DNA of 64,000 nt. Origin: Bellilinea sp. Lineage in GTDB: Bacteria; Chloroflexota; Anaerolineae; Anaerolineales; Anaerolineaceae. Below the pieces are notes generated by a model that was not told where the DNA came from, searched no databases, and worked only from the letters and a program-made list of their open reading frames with translations. Made by a program: the position numbers and the translations under genes. Below, piece by piece: positions 9,120-17,802 of the stretch (position 1 is its first letter; each line of letters opens with the position of its first letter). The DNA is taken from contig BPHQ01000002.1 in assembly GCA_026003615.1 (NCBI GenBank), positions 343,674 to 407,673 on the forward strand. The letters are read 5' to 3'.

Positions 9120-11213
9120 ATGGATGCAATATTTTATCCGCGCAGTATTGTCGTGGCGGGGGTTTCGGATAAGCCGGATAATCTCGCTCGTCATATAGCC
9201 AGCAACCTGATCGAATTTGGTTACAGGGGGCAACTCTATTTATTAGGACGATCCGGCGGGCAGATTCTGGATCGTCCTATTTATTCATCTGTCACTCAAT
9301 TACCTCCCAACATTGATCTGGCGGTCATTCTTACCCCGGCGGCTACTGTGCCGGGTTTGATGGATGAGTTAGGGGCGGCCGGTGTGCGTTACGCGGTCAT
9401 CGAATCGGCTGGCTTCAGCGAATTTTCCGAAGAGGGCGCAAAACTGGAAGAAGATCTATGCCGGATTGCCCACAAATGGGGAATGCGTCTTGTCGGGCCG
9501 AATTGTCTCGGTATTATTTGCACCAATAGCGGTATCTGTACGTTTTTTATCCCAACCGCCCCTGCAGAAATTCCTCCCGGCCGTGTTTCACTGGTTTCAC
9601 AAAGCGGCGGCGTCGTTATGACGTGTATTGACTTGCTCGCCGCTGCTGGACTGGGAATTGCGAAATCGGTCAGTGTGGGCAATAAAGTTGACCTTAAAGA
9701 AAGCGACTACCTTCACTACTTCATCGAGGATAAGGCTACTGAAGTGATTTTGCTCTACCTCGAAAGTATCGTCGAAGGCCGTCGGCTGGTAGAACTGGCT
9801 GCCCAATCTCCCAAACCGGTGATCGTCTATAAATCCAATACCAGTCAGGCCAGCGCTCAAATTGCCCAATCTCATACGGCTGCTCTGGCAAATGACGAGG
9901 CAATTGTCAATGCAGCGTTCCGGCAATTTGGCATAACCCGTGCAATGACCTTCCGGGAAATGATGATTTACAGTAAGGGCTTTACGCTGCCACCCGTACG
10001 CGGCAATCGCTTGGGGGTATTTTCACGATCAGGTGGACATGCAATCATTGCGGTGGATTGCGCCAGCCAGTTCGGTTTTGAACTGCCCCCTTACAGCGAC
10101 GCATTAATCGAAGTGGCAAAGCCCTTTTTCCGCGTAAATGTTATTGAGCGGATGAACCCGCTGGATTTGGGAACTGTCTTTAATTTTGAGGCCTATCCGG
10201 TGCTTATCGAGGAAGCCATTAAGCTCGATCAAGCCGATGCCTTCCTGTTGATTTTCAATTATCGCCGCGAGACGATCTCTACCGCCCGCACCGTGGCAGA
10301 AAAGATCAAGGCAATCAGCCAGCAGTATCAAATCCCCATTGCGTTATGCTACTTTACCGAGGCCGACGAAGTTAACTTTCTGGAGAAAAACTTAGGGTTT
10401 CCGCTTTTCAGTGAAGTCCATGAAGCCGTTCAGGCACTGGCTGCCTCACGGGATTACCATCATCGGGTGGAATTGTTACGCACGGCTCAACACCAACCGC
10501 CCGCAATTTCCCTGCCAAAGGATGCTCCCGGCAAAGCCCAATGGGTTTTCAACCACACCAACTCGGCTGTCCTCCCCCTTGATCAGGCCATCCGGGTATG
10601 CGAGGCCTATGGTCTTCCGGTTGCGCCCTGGGCCACCGTGTACAATCTCTCGCAGGCAGTTGAGGCTTCTGCGCGCATCGGCTACCCGGTTGCAGTCAAA
10701 GCCATTTCCGAACAGGCAACCCACAAAACCGATGTGGGAGGCATCGCCTTGAACATCCCCGATCAGGTTCTGCTGGCAGCCGCCATTCTGGAAATGGGAG
10801 AACGGTTTGAGCAGCAAGGGCTTGAACCACCGGAACAATTTCTGATCCAGAAAATGCTGAGCGGCGGCAGAGAGGTAATCCTTGGTGGAAAACGAGATCC
10901 TTCTTTCGGGCCTGTCTTATTGCTGGGTCTCGGCGGCATTTACGCTGAAGCCCTGCAGGATGTTTCGATGCGGCTTGCCCCGTTAACTCATCTGGACGTT
11001 GAAGAAATGCTGGAAGAGCTGCGCGCTGCCCGTCTGCTACACGGTATCCGCGGCCAGCCACCTGCCGACCGTTCAGCCATCATAGATGCAATGTTACGGC
11101 TGTCTCAAATGATGGTGGACAACGAGGAGATTCTGGAAATTGACCTCAATCCCGCCCTGGTGTTTGAACATGGGTTACAGGTGGTAGATGCACGCCTCAT
11201 CCTGAAGTCCTGA
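9120..11213 (+). CDS. Acyl-CoA synthetase (ADP/NDP-forming), fused alpha-beta
   Basis: A 697-residue acetate--CoA ligase (ADP-forming) type enzyme, which converts acyl-CoA, ADP and phosphate to the acid, CoA and ATP (or the reverse) in the cytosol. The N-terminal CoA-binding domain (from I-F-Y-P-R-S-I-V-V-A-G-V-S) is followed by succinyl-CoA-ligase-like domains. The phospho-carrier His is in Q-S-H-T-A-A-L-A. The C-terminal ATP-grasp domain (about 470-695) shows K-T-D-V-G-G-I-A and G-G-R-E-V-I-L-G. Start at the ATG of 9120 (after GCGAGGCAG), matching the usual N-terminus; an earlier in-frame start at 9039 would add 27 unrelated residues. The fused arrangement is common in anaerobes that gain ATP from acyl-CoA. 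The acyl chain specificity cannot be read. Confidence 0.9.
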   Translation: MDAIFYPRSIVVAGVSDKPDNLARHIASNLIEFGYRGQLYLLGRSGGQILDRPIYSSVTQLPPNIDLAVILTPAATVPGLMDELGAAGVRYAVIESAGFSEFSEEGAKLEEDLCRIAHKWGMRLVGPNCLGIICTNSGICTFFIPTAPAEIPPGRVSLVSQSGGVVMTCIDLLAAAGLGIAKSVSVGNKVDLKESDYLHYFIEDKATEVILLYLESIVEGRRLVELAAQSPKPVIVYKSNTSQASAQIAQSHTAALANDEAIVNAAFRQFGITRAMTFREMMIYSKGFTLPPVRGNRLGVFSRSGGHAIIAVDCASQFGFELPPYSDALIEVAKPFFRVNVIERMNPLDLGTVFNFEAYPVLIEEAIKLDQADAFLLIFNYRRETISTARTVAEKIKAISQQYQIPIALCYFTEADEVNFLEKNLGFPLFSEVHEAVQALAASRDYHHRVELLRTAQHQPPAISLPKDAPGKAQWVFNHTNSAVLPLDQAIRVCEAYGLPVAPWATVYNLSQAVEASARIGYPVAVKAISEQATHKTDVGGIALNIPDQVLLAAAILEMGERFEQQGLEPPEQFLIQKMLSGGREVILGGKRDPSFGPVLLLGLGGIYAEALQDVSMRLAPLTHLDVEEMLEELRAARLLHGIRGQPPADRSAIIDAMLRLSQMMVDNEEILEIDLNPALVFEHGLQVVDARLILKS

Positions 11214-11220
11214 TGCACCA

Positions 11221-13347
11221 TCATCGCCGGCATAAAGGCAGATGAAACTGACGAACCGGACGGGATGGTTTTAAGATATCCAGAATTTCAGTGGCAGCCC
11301 GAAAAACCAGCCGGGCATAACGCTCCCAGTCCAGATCATCAGCGTTGGGAGGGGTAATGCTCACGCCCTGGCGCGTGTACCAGAAGAAAAGCCGCATCCC
11401 GGCGCGCACCGCCACACCCTCGGCCTGCAACTGGCAGGCGGCCTGGGCCGCTGCCGAAGGACGACGGAAGGCCTGGGGATCCCGGCTGAGTTTTACTGCC
11501 ATTTGCAATCCCTCCACGGCTGCCTGCCGGCGCTGCAATGACCTTAACCGCTGGTTCACTAGCGCCCACGCTTCTTTCCATCGTTCCCGCGGGTCATCTG
11601 CCTGAGCCAGACAACCCAAAATATCCAGTTGCGTTCGGGCTACATAAGGGCAGGTATCGTGGCGGCGTAAGGCAACACCGCGATATTTCAGAGTGCCGTC
11701 CTCGAACACGCCAAAATAGCGGTTGGCCACCGGGATACGCTGATCGCGGCGCGCCGGCAAAAATACCAGCCAGCGGTACACACCTTCGAGGGTCACTCCA
11801 ATGCCGGTTTCCGTCTGAATGGTTTCCACCAGCGGGAGAAAATCCGCTTCACCTCGCACCCCCTCTCGTTTCACAAACAGACTGTCCACATACATGTGCA
11901 GCACACTGAATCCCATTTCCTCAGCGTTTTCCTTGGCCTGCAGCAGCAACTCGCGGCTGATGGCTGTGACCGCCTCGTGTGATTCAACTCGCCCAAATCG
12001 GGCATTTTTATACCCCAAATATCCAAAACACACCACCAGCAGCCATTTGAGCGCCGTCTGGCGAGCCTTCAAGTCGCTAACGCGGCTGTCACGCCGGTCG
12101 AGCGTGTGCAGGTATTGTTTGAGCGCCAAGCGTTTAACCAGCAAGGGTTGCAGGGTGCGCGGAATCAGTCCAGCGGGGGCATCGTTCTTATTCAGCGTTT
12201 CGGGCGAGATGTTATAACGCACCATGATAGCCGGGTACATTGAAGCAAAATCCAGTTCGGCGACATGATGATGCACGCCGACGAGTGGCTGATAGACCAT
12301 CCCACCCCGGTCATGCCGTATCAGGTTGGCCAGTGTGCGCGTGGATTCTGCCTGCTGTTTAACCACCGGGATCAGCACCCCATCCCGCAGGGCAGTCTGC
12401 ATTTGCATGGCAGTAATTCCCGCTCCCGGTGACTTCCGGATAGCCTCCTGAACCCCCATGCCGGTAACCCGTGCCATTTCCAGTGCGCCCATCAGCCCAA
12501 TTTCGGAAAACAGGGCTGCGTTACAACGGTCAATGTGCCAGCGCCCAAACAACAAGGCCTGCGCCCCACGGTAAAGCACCTGCCCATAAGCGAATAAACT
12601 GCGTTCACGGCGATATTCAACCTTCATCTGTTCGTCCCGGTTGGGGTTGAATGAGGGAGCATGTTCACCCAAGAACGGGAACAGCCATGTATCACCATAA
12701 CGGGTCACTATGATATCTGGATCATAATTGCCCAACAAGGCCTGCAAGTTGGCCAGAAAGGCGCGCAACGGCTGCACGGTAAAACGAAAACAGCGCCTAT
12801 CGCAGCGGATTGTGATCTCCTGCGGGGGGTGCAGAGCCGGGTTTGCCTCGCACTCGATTTCCATCACGCGCAGGGGCGGTAGTAAGGGCTGCATCTCCCA
12901 GGCGGATTCGAGAGGCTGCAGCCCAAGCAGGCGTTGCCCGTCTGTTTCAAAGAAGCAGCGTCCCAGCAGCGGCACCTGCGTGCGGGCAACAAAGCGAACC
13001 GCCAGCGGCAAGTCAGCATCGTAGTAATCCAGCAACGGAAAAGTCTGTGCCAGCCGGCGGTGAACCTCTGCCAGCCGACCCGGCAAATCCACCGTCACCG
13101 CAAGCACAATCCGCTCGCCATGAAACAGATCACGGCGCACCTGCCGGGAAAGATGTACCCCACGACCTTGTAGAAAGCGCCACGCCTGGCGCAACACCGC
13201 CGAGCTGCCAGCGGCGTAAAAAGTAACCGGAAAATCCATTGGTAACAGCCAGCGCTGTCCGTCCTCGCTCAGCAGCCAGCAGACCAGTTCCCCACCCGGA
13301 CGGGTATACACATCCATCAGCCAGCCAGTTCTTTCAACCCTTGCCAT
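11221..13347 (-). CDS. Divergent family-B DNA polymerase
   Basis: A 708-residue family-B DNA polymerase-related protein with altered catalytic motifs. Motif A is D-F-A-S-M-Y-P-A-I (about 366), with the metal Asp kept. Motif B is K-W-L-L-V-V-C-F-G-Y-L-G (about 434), where the usual N-S is V-V. Motif C reads H-M-Y-V-D-S (about 484-489) instead of Y-G-D-T-D-S, keeping only the second Asp. The exonuclease region is also degraded: M-E-I-E replaces D-x-E, and the Exo II Asn and Asp are not recognisable. It may be a proofreading-free, possibly weak or structural polymerase. It overlaps the upstream small gene by 14 bp and forms an operon with a RecA-like gene, suggesting a translesion or repair complex. 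GC content is clearly higher than in neighbouring genes. ATG at 13347; a GTG three bases earlier is also possible. Confidence 0.82.
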   Translation of the reverse strand: MARVERTGWLMDVYTRPGGELVCWLLSEDGQRWLLPMDFPVTFYAAGSSAVLRQAWRFLQGRGVHLSRQVRRDLFHGERIVLAVTVDLPGRLAEVHRRLAQTFPLLDYYDADLPLAVRFVARTQVPLLGRCFFETDGQRLLGLQPLESAWEMQPLLPPLRVMEIECEANPALHPPQEITIRCDRRCFRFTVQPLRAFLANLQALLGNYDPDIIVTRYGDTWLFPFLGEHAPSFNPNRDEQMKVEYRRERSLFAYGQVLYRGAQALLFGRWHIDRCNAALFSEIGLMGALEMARVTGMGVQEAIRKSPGAGITAMQMQTALRDGVLIPVVKQQAESTRTLANLIRHDRGGMVYQPLVGVHHHVAELDFASMYPAIMVRYNISPETLNKNDAPAGLIPRTLQPLLVKRLALKQYLHTLDRRDSRVSDLKARQTALKWLLVVCFGYLGYKNARFGRVESHEAVTAISRELLLQAKENAEEMGFSVLHMYVDSLFVKREGVRGEADFLPLVETIQTETGIGVTLEGVYRWLVFLPARRDQRIPVANRYFGVFEDGTLKYRGVALRRHDTCPYVARTQLDILGCLAQADDPRERWKEAWALVNQRLRSLQRRQAAVEGLQMAVKLSRDPQAFRRPSAAAQAACQLQAEGVAVRAGMRLFFWYTRQGVSITPPNADDLDWERYARLVFRAATEILDILKPSRPVRQFHLPLCRR

Positions 13348-13618
13348 CACGCAGTCGCACCAGTTCCTCCTGTAAGATATCTATTTCATCCTCCAGCTCA
13401 GCAATCCGACGCGCCTGCTCGATCAACATGGCCAGTAAAGCCACCTCAAAAGGCAGCAATGCCCCGCTGGCTGAGATGGCCGGCAGATGACGGCGCGCAG
13501 ATGCCAGCAGGCCATCCAACAAAGCCTGGTCACCACGCCGCAGCGCCCGCCGGAAGTTTTGCAGCATGGCTTCGGTTTCGTTCAGTTGATAAGTAATGGT
13601 TGGAACTGTCCGCCCCAT
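13334..13618 (-). CDS. Small coiled-coil protein of the PolB cassette
   Basis: A 94-residue protein of unknown function. The middle contains a run of hydrophobic and Ala/Arg-rich helix (about 20-70), and the C-terminus is a heptad-like coiled coil (R-I-A-E-L-E-D-E-I-D-I-L-Q-E-E-L). No enzymatic motif is seen. It starts 11 bases after the stop of the RecA-like gene, with GAGGG before the ATG, and its end overlaps polB by 14 bp, so the three genes are translationally coupled. It is probably a bridging or accessory subunit of the putative polymerase complex. That role is inferred from gene order only. An in-frame TTG at 13633 is an alternative start. Confidence 0.7.
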   Translation of the reverse strand: MGRTVPTITYQLNETEAMLQNFRRALRRGDQALLDGLLASARRHLPAISASGALLPFEVALLAMLIEQARRIAELEDEIDILQEELVRLRDGKG

Positions 13619-13629
13619 CGTTTCATCCC

Positions 13630-14160
13630 TCAAAATAACGCGGGTTGAGCAAAAGAGGTTGGCTTTTCCTGCTCGTAGAAAAGCGTATCTGCTTTCTGGT
13701 AGACCATTTCGTGTAAAAAACGACGCTGCGGCAAGAGGCAGGTTCTCAGCAAGAGAAAAACGGGTGCCGCTCCTTTCAATCGCTCGATCTCCTGCAGACA
13801 GCGCTGCACCAGCCAGCGCGCCTGGCCGGCTGGCAATGTTTCGTCATAAAAGGTGACCAACAGGTCCAGAATGACCACTGGAAGAGCAGCCAGAGGGGTA
13901 CTTTCCAGCAACGCCAGCATCTGATACGCGGTAAATGCCCGCCGAATCAATACCCGCTGGCTGAGCAGGTCAAGGGAGGTGGTACGTTCGCGCAGCGCCC
14001 GCGCCAACGGATAGGCCTGGAAGCAGTTGCCGCCATCTATCACCAACACCTTGCCACGCAGCGCCAGTTCAGCCAGCAGACGAGTGGCGGCATCCCCCAC
14101 CCTCTCGCGGCTGCACACCAGCACACACATTCCCGTAGAAACACTCGTCGAAAGCAGCAT
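13630..14160 (-). CDS. RecA-like protein lacking a Walker A motif
   Basis: A 176-residue protein with the layout of a truncated RecA/RadA-type ATPase core. It shows an initial strand (M-C-V-L-V-C-S), a V-L-V-I-D-G-G-N segment (about 55), a helix with L-I-R-R-A-F-T-A-Y-Q (about 90) and a Walker-B-like strand V-V-I-L-D-L-L. At the place of the P-loop there is C-S-R-E-R-V-G-D-A-A-T, which lacks G-x-x-x-x-G-K-S/T, so ATP hydrolysis is unlikely. It heads the operon with the small coiled-coil protein and PolB. Inactive RecA relatives that partner error-prone polymerases (ImuA type) are a precedent. The start is uncertain: ATG at 14160 or ATG at 14130, neither with a clear ribosome site. Confidence 0.68.
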   Translation of the reverse strand: MLLSTSVSTGMCVLVCSRERVGDAATRLLAELALRGKVLVIDGGNCFQAYPLARALRERTTSLDLLSQRVLIRRAFTAYQMLALLESTPLAALPVVILDLLVTFYDETLPAGQARWLVQRCLQEIERLKGAAPVFLLLRTCLLPQRRFLHEMVYQKADTLFYEQEKPTSFAQPALF

Positions 14161-14358
14161 CGTTTTGATGTTAAGCCAGACCCCGCTCCAATTCCATCCC
14201 CCAACGGGGGAAAAAGGCGGTGATTTTGGGGTTAACCGGATGGAGGAATAATGATACTGGTACGGGAATACTCTTCGAGTGCAAAACAATGCTCTCGGCG
14301 GGACTTTGATACCCCATACGAGCAATCCAATTCCCGTCATTTACATCAAGGAGAGCCC
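14161..14358. other. Non-coding stretch between RecA-like gene and tRNA repeats
   Basis: Together with the repeats that follow it forms a gene-free region of about 340 bases. It contains a short palindrome (GGTTAACC, 14230-14237) and a CCCCC/GGGGG inverted repeat near 14200 without a T tract on either strand. I find no convincing sigma-70 promoter for the RecA-like gene here, so the cassette may be read from the tRNA promoter upstream. Confidence 0.4.
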
Positions 14359-14499
14359 GCGACCAATTTTTTCTGTTATCAGCCCGGCAGAATGCGAATA
14401 CGCCCCCTCGATGGGGACTGCGACCAATTTTTCTGTTGTGGGCCCGGCAGAATGCGAATACCACCCCTCGATGAGGCCAGCGACTTATTCTTTCTGTTG
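14359..14499 (-). repeat. Two degenerate tandem copies of the tRNA 3' part (61-bp units)
   Basis: Units at 14359-14419 and 14420-14479, plus a partial third unit running into the tRNA, repeat every 60-61 bp. The second unit matches the tRNA 3' end and trailer at 15 consecutive bases (14433-14447 versus 14494-14508), with further matches through the T-loop. The first is more diverged. Read on the tRNA strand, each full unit holds a TTGGTCGC segment, a small hairpin with loop ATCGA (stems CCCC/GGGG and CCTC/GGGG), a degenerate T-loop, an acceptor 3' strand and an ACAGAAA tract. These look like remnants of repeated insertion or duplication at the tRNA end. Confidence 0.7.
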
Positions 14500-14571
14500 T
14501 GGGCCCGGAAGGATTCGAACCTTCGACCAAGCGGTTATGAGCCGCGCGCTCTGCCGCTGAGCTACGGGCCC
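14500..14571 (-). tRNA. tRNA with CAU anticodon (Met or lysidine-type Ile)
   Basis: A full cloverleaf can be drawn on the minus strand: acceptor stem GGGCCCG/CGGGCCC, D-stem GCTC/GAGC, anticodon loop CTCATAA (anticodon CAT), T-stem GAAGG/CCTTC with loop TTCGAAT, and discriminator A. CCA is not encoded. Position 27-43 is a mismatch. The anticodon loop and variable region resemble both elongator tRNA-Met and the minor tRNA-Ile(CAU), so the amino acid is left open. Degenerate copies of its 3' part follow downstream. Confidence 0.9.
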
Positions 14572-14600
14572 CGGCGGCACTGACTTGCCTTTGCAGCCAA

Positions 14601-14609
14601 ATTATATCA
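14601..14609 (-). promoter_or_regulatory. Extended -10 promoter of the CAU tRNA
   Basis: On the minus strand the sequence TGATATAAT gives a perfect TATAAT -10 box with the extended TG motif, 30 bases before the tRNA 5' end. The -35 region is poor, as expected for extended -10 promoters. Confidence 0.5.
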
Positions 14610-14652
14610 CAATGAAATTATGCCGCACATAAATCAAAAGAAAAAAAGCAGA

Positions 14653-15621
14653 CTAACCCAGCCGATTGGCCGCCCAACACGCTGATCCCACCACACCGGC
14701 GTGATCTCCCAATAGGCCGGTCACAATTTCTACCTGCTCCACCGGCATGATGTGCACCCGCTCTCGCATTGTCTTTTCCATTGGGTCGAGCAACAGCCGG
14801 CCGGCATTGGCAACTCCGCCGGTGACGATGATCCGGCGGGGGCTGACCGAAGCACACAAACTGGAAGCGGCCACCCCAAGGTAAAAACCAGCTTGGTCGT
14901 AAATTTCACAGGCGATTTCATCACCCTGTCGAGCGGCTTCTGCAATCAGCGCAGGTGTGATCGCATTCAAGTCATACTTGCACAAGTCGCCAATTTTGGT
15001 AGTTAGTCCTTGTGCCACTGCCTTCATACCCATTGCTGCAATTGCCGGTCCGGATGCAAATGCTTCCAGACAACCGTAATTACCGCAGCCGCACCGCGGC
15101 CCGTTGAAATCAATCACCATGTGGCCTAATTCACCCGCCGTACCGCCAATCCCCAGGTGCAACTGCCCATTGATCACCAGTCCGCCGCCGATACCCGTGC
15201 CGATTGCCAGTACTGCAACCGTTTCCACGCCCTGGCCGGCGCCAAAGCGCCACTCCCCATAAGTGATCGAGCGCACATCGTTCAACAACGCCACTGGCAA
15301 TCCCGTCGCCTGTTGCAACACATCCCGCAACGGTACATGCGGCCAGGTTCCAGGCAGGTTGGGCAGAAACAACGTTTCCCCTTTTTCCAGGTCAAGCACA
15401 CCCGGTACGCCGATTCCAATGCCACCCACATCCCCTGGCTCCAGGCCAGCCGCCTCGATCATGTTCAGGAACAAACCTGCCATACGTTGCATAACCGCAT
15501 CGTGGCCCTCGCGTGCCAACGTTGGTACACTCTGCTGAAAGAGCACCTCTCCCGTTTCGACATCCACCAGCGCGGCACGTAAATTGGTGCCGCCCAAATC
15601 ACATCCAATATATCGCTTCAT
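14653..15621 (-). CDS. ROK-family sugar kinase (glucokinase-like)
   Basis: A 322-residue cytosolic ROK kinase that phosphorylates a hexose with ATP. The N-terminal phosphate-binding motif D-L-G-G-T-N-L-R (residues 8-15), the catalytic Asp in L-L-N-D-V-R-S (about 117), G-T-G-I-G-G-G-L, and the ROK zinc site around G-H-M-V-I-D and [10 protein letters not shown] are all present. Length is normal for the family. There is no N-terminal helix-turn-helix, so it is an enzyme, not a regulator. It is the last gene of the minus-strand sugar operon. Glucose is the default substrate, but the neighbouring dehydrogenases leave other hexoses possible. Confidence 0.88.
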   Translation of the reverse strand: MKRYIGCDLGGTNLRAALVDVETGEVLFQQSVPTLAREGHDAVMQRMAGLFLNMIEAAGLEPGDVGGIGIGVPGVLDLEKGETLFLPNLPGTWPHVPLRDVLQQATGLPVALLNDVRSITYGEWRFGAGQGVETVAVLAIGTGIGGGLVINGQLHLGIGGTAGELGHMVIDFNGPRCGCGNYGCLEAFASGPAIAAMGMKAVAQGLTTKIGDLCKYDLNAITPALIAEAARQGDEIACEIYDQAGFYLGVAASSLCASVSPRRIIVTGGVANAGRLLLDPMEKTMRERVHIMPVEQVEIVTGLLGDHAGVVGSACWAANRLG

Positions 15622-15640
15622 AGGTCCTTGTCATCCTCAT

Positions 15641-15677
15641 CAGTCCTGTGCCACGGCTTATGCCGGACACAGGACTG
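15641..15677 (-). other. Intercistronic hairpin between isomerase and kinase genes
   Basis: A 10-bp perfect stem (CAGTCCTGTG at 15641-15650 with CACAGGACTG at 15668-15677) encloses a second small stem CGGC/GCCG (15654-15657 / 15662-15665). No U tract follows on the transcribed (minus) strand, so it is more likely an RNA-processing or mRNA-stability element than a terminator. Confidence 0.45.
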
Positions 15678-15690
15678 CTTCGAGGTAGGG

Positions 15691-16605
15691 TTAGTGGATA
15701 TAGGGTTTCAATACATCCCGCGCAAGGTAGAACCCGCGCTTGACCAGTTCCTCCGATCCTTCGAAAGCCCGGTCTTCATGTTCGATACTAACCACATAAT
15801 CGTAGCGAGCTGCGGTCAACGCTGCAAAGAACTTACCCCAGTCCATATCACCCAAACCGGGTAAACGCGGTACCTGCCAGCCCATGCCCTGCGACAAGAC
15901 GCCGTGATTGTAAAGCCCCTCGCGGTCAATGTGCAGGTCTTTGGCATGAACATGGAAAATTTTACCGGCAAATTCTCGTACCACTCGTTCGTAGTCGATC
16001 ATCTGCAAAACCAAATGCGAGGGGTCGAGGTTTAACCCAAAATTTTCCTCAGGGATAATCTCCCACATTTTACGCCAGATAGCCGGAGTACTGGCCAGGT
16101 TATTCCCGCCCGGCCACTCATCGTAAGAGAAAATCATCGGGCAGTTTTCAATGGCAATTTTCACCCCTCGTTCTTTGGCATACTGCACAATTGGCGGCCA
16201 AATTCGGGCGTAATCTTCGAGGTTTTGCGGCACAGTCTTGTTTTTATCTTTACCAATGAAGGTGCCGACCACACCAACCTCCAGCAAAGCCGCTGCATCA
16301 ATCACCTTTTTGAGGTGGGCAATAACCGTCTCTCGATGCTCTGGGTCCGGATGGAGAGGATTGGGATAATACCCCAACGAAGAAATCATCAATCCGTACC
16401 CATCCAGCATGTTACGAATCTCGCGGGCTTTGGCTTGATCCAATTGGGTCACATCAATGTGGGTCACCCCGGCATAACGCCGTGTGGCTTTCTCGTGCGG
16501 CCAGCAGGCAATTTCAATCGCTTGAAAACCGCTCTCAGCCCCCCAACGGGCAACTTCTTCCAGGGTACTCCCCGGCAATGCAGCTGTAAAAAATCCAAGT
16601 TTCAT
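15691..16605 (-). CDS. Sugar phosphate isomerase/epimerase (TIM-barrel)
   Basis: A 304-residue protein of the xylose isomerase-like TIM-barrel family (AP-endonuclease-2 fold). Likely metal ligands sit in I-A-I-E-N-C-P (about 150), N-L-D-P-S-H-L (about 195), H-V-H-A-K-D-L (about 227) and S-I-E-H-E-D-R (about 280). Members interconvert ketoses and aldoses or epimerise keto-sugars, often alongside Gfo/Idh dehydrogenases as here. The gene lies 18 bp downstream of a Gfo/Idh gene in the same operon. The reaction cannot be specified. Confidence 0.87.
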   Translation of the reverse strand: MKLGFFTAALPGSTLEEVARWGAESGFQAIEIACWPHEKATRRYAGVTHIDVTQLDQAKAREIRNMLDGYGLMISSLGYYPNPLHPDPEHRETVIAHLKKVIDAAALLEVGVVGTFIGKDKNKTVPQNLEDYARIWPPIVQYAKERGVKIAIENCPMIFSYDEWPGGNNLASTPAIWRKMWEIIPEENFGLNLDPSHLVLQMIDYERVVREFAGKIFHVHAKDLHIDREGLYNHGVLSQGMGWQVPRLPGLGDMDWGKFFAALTAARYDYVVSIEHEDRAFEGSEELVKRGFYLARDVLKPYIH

Positions 16606-16623
16606 GGCTCCCTCCGTATTTGA

Positions 16624-17784
16624 TTAGACTTTGATCCAGACTCTTTCTTTCGCGCTGCGTTCAATTGCCTCACACAATTGCATCTCGTAGTGACCATCCG
16701 CAAAGGTGGGGAAATCGGGTGGTTTGTTGTAATCTCCGGCAAGGATATAGTTATACACCTTGTTGTAAAGTTGCTTGAAGGTATCCGGGAAGCCCTCATT
16801 ATGTCCACCGGGATAGGAAGTAACCGCCCGTGCTTCTGGTGAAAGCAGAGCCGGATCTTTCATGATGATTTGATTGGGTTGGGTACGATGGCCAACCCAC
16901 AATTCGTTTGGCCGTTCCGAATCCCACGCCAGCGAAGATTTAGAGGCATTAATCTCAAAAAACAGGCGATTCTTTCGTCCCGAACAGACCTGCCCAACGG
17001 TCAACACCCCTCGCACATCGTTCTCAAAATGCAGCAGAACTGTTGCATAATCCTCGGTGGAGACGGGCTGATCTACATAGTCTTCTGGTTGTAAGATCTT
17101 GCCTGTGTAGGTTTCCACCGGTTTGGCCGGTTTTTTACGAACGGGATGAATGGTCTTAAAATCGGCAAAGACCTCGACTACACGCAAGCCGGTAATGAAA
17201 GTGATCAGATCCAGCCAGTGCGAACCAATGTCACCCACCGCCCGCAGGCTGCCACCCAATTCCGGCTCCAACCGCCAGTTCCAATCCGTCGGGAATAACA
17301 ACCAATCCTGTAGATAGGAACCTTGCAATATAAATAATTCACCTAATTCACCGCTTTGAACCATATTGCGCGCCTGTTGCACCAGCGGGTACATTCGAAT
17401 ATTGAAGTTTACCGCATTGACTTTGCCGGTTTCTTGAGCCAGTTGCACCAGTTCCGCCGATTCACGGGTGTTCATTGCCAGCGGCTTTTCACATATGACA
17501 TGTTTTCCAGTCATGAGCGCTGCTTTGGCATGAGGATAATGCAGATAATTGGGCGTTGCCAGATGCACCACCTGTATGTCATCATCCCTCAGCATCTCAT
17601 CCAGTGAGCCGTAGACGCGCGGGATGCCCATTTCAGCTGCTTTTTGCTCGGCTTTTTCCCGGGTATTTTCTGCCAACCCCAGCACGGTAATCCCATTCCG
17701 GCGCAAGGCTTCGATATGGGCAGGCCCGATGAATCCGGTGCCGGCAACTCCCACCCCAATGGTTGATTTGCTCAATTTTGTCAT
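16624..17784 (-). CDS. Gfo/Idh/MocA-family dehydrogenase
   Basis: A 386-residue NAD(P)-dependent sugar or cyclitol dehydrogenase. The N-terminal Rossmann fold has G-V-A-G-T-G-F-I-G (about 12-20) and the family's catalytic-site motif C-E-K-P-L-A-M-N (about 97). The C-terminal a/b domain has the [10 protein letters not shown] motif (about 188), which supplies the active-site Asp and His. It oxidises a hydroxyl of a sugar, sugar acid or inositol. It is one of three Gfo/Idh genes in this region, separated by 18 bp from deoC upstream and 18 bp from the isomerase downstream. Substrate unknown. Confidence 0.9.
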   Translation of the reverse strand: MTKLSKSTIGVGVAGTGFIGPAHIEALRRNGITVLGLAENTREKAEQKAAEMGIPRVYGSLDEMLRDDDIQVVHLATPNYLHYPHAKAALMTGKHVICEKPLAMNTRESAELVQLAQETGKVNAVNFNIRMYPLVQQARNMVQSGELGELFILQGSYLQDWLLFPTDWNWRLEPELGGSLRAVGDIGSHWLDLITFITGLRVVEVFADFKTIHPVRKKPAKPVETYTGKILQPEDYVDQPVSTEDYATVLLHFENDVRGVLTVGQVCSGRKNRLFFEINASKSSLAWDSERPNELWVGHRTQPNQIIMKDPALLSPEARAVTSYPGGHNEGFPDTFKQLYNKVYNYILAGDYNKPPDFPTFADGHYEMQLCEAIERSAKERVWIKV

Positions 17785-17802
17785 TCTGCTCCTCCCCGTT
17801 TT

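Noticed and set aside
11221..13347. Polymerase as part of a casposon, prophage or self-synthesising transposon
   Set aside because: No integrase, Cas1, terminal protein, capsid gene or terminal inverted repeat is seen nearby, and the motifs are unlike protein-primed polymerases.
14359..14499. CRISPR-like array
   Set aside because: Only two to three units, repeats derived from the adjacent tRNA, no unique spacers and no cas genes.
14251..14583. Plus-strand open frames across the tRNA and its repeats
   Set aside because: Their translations are the antisense of tRNA sequence and its echo copies, a well-known source of false proteins.
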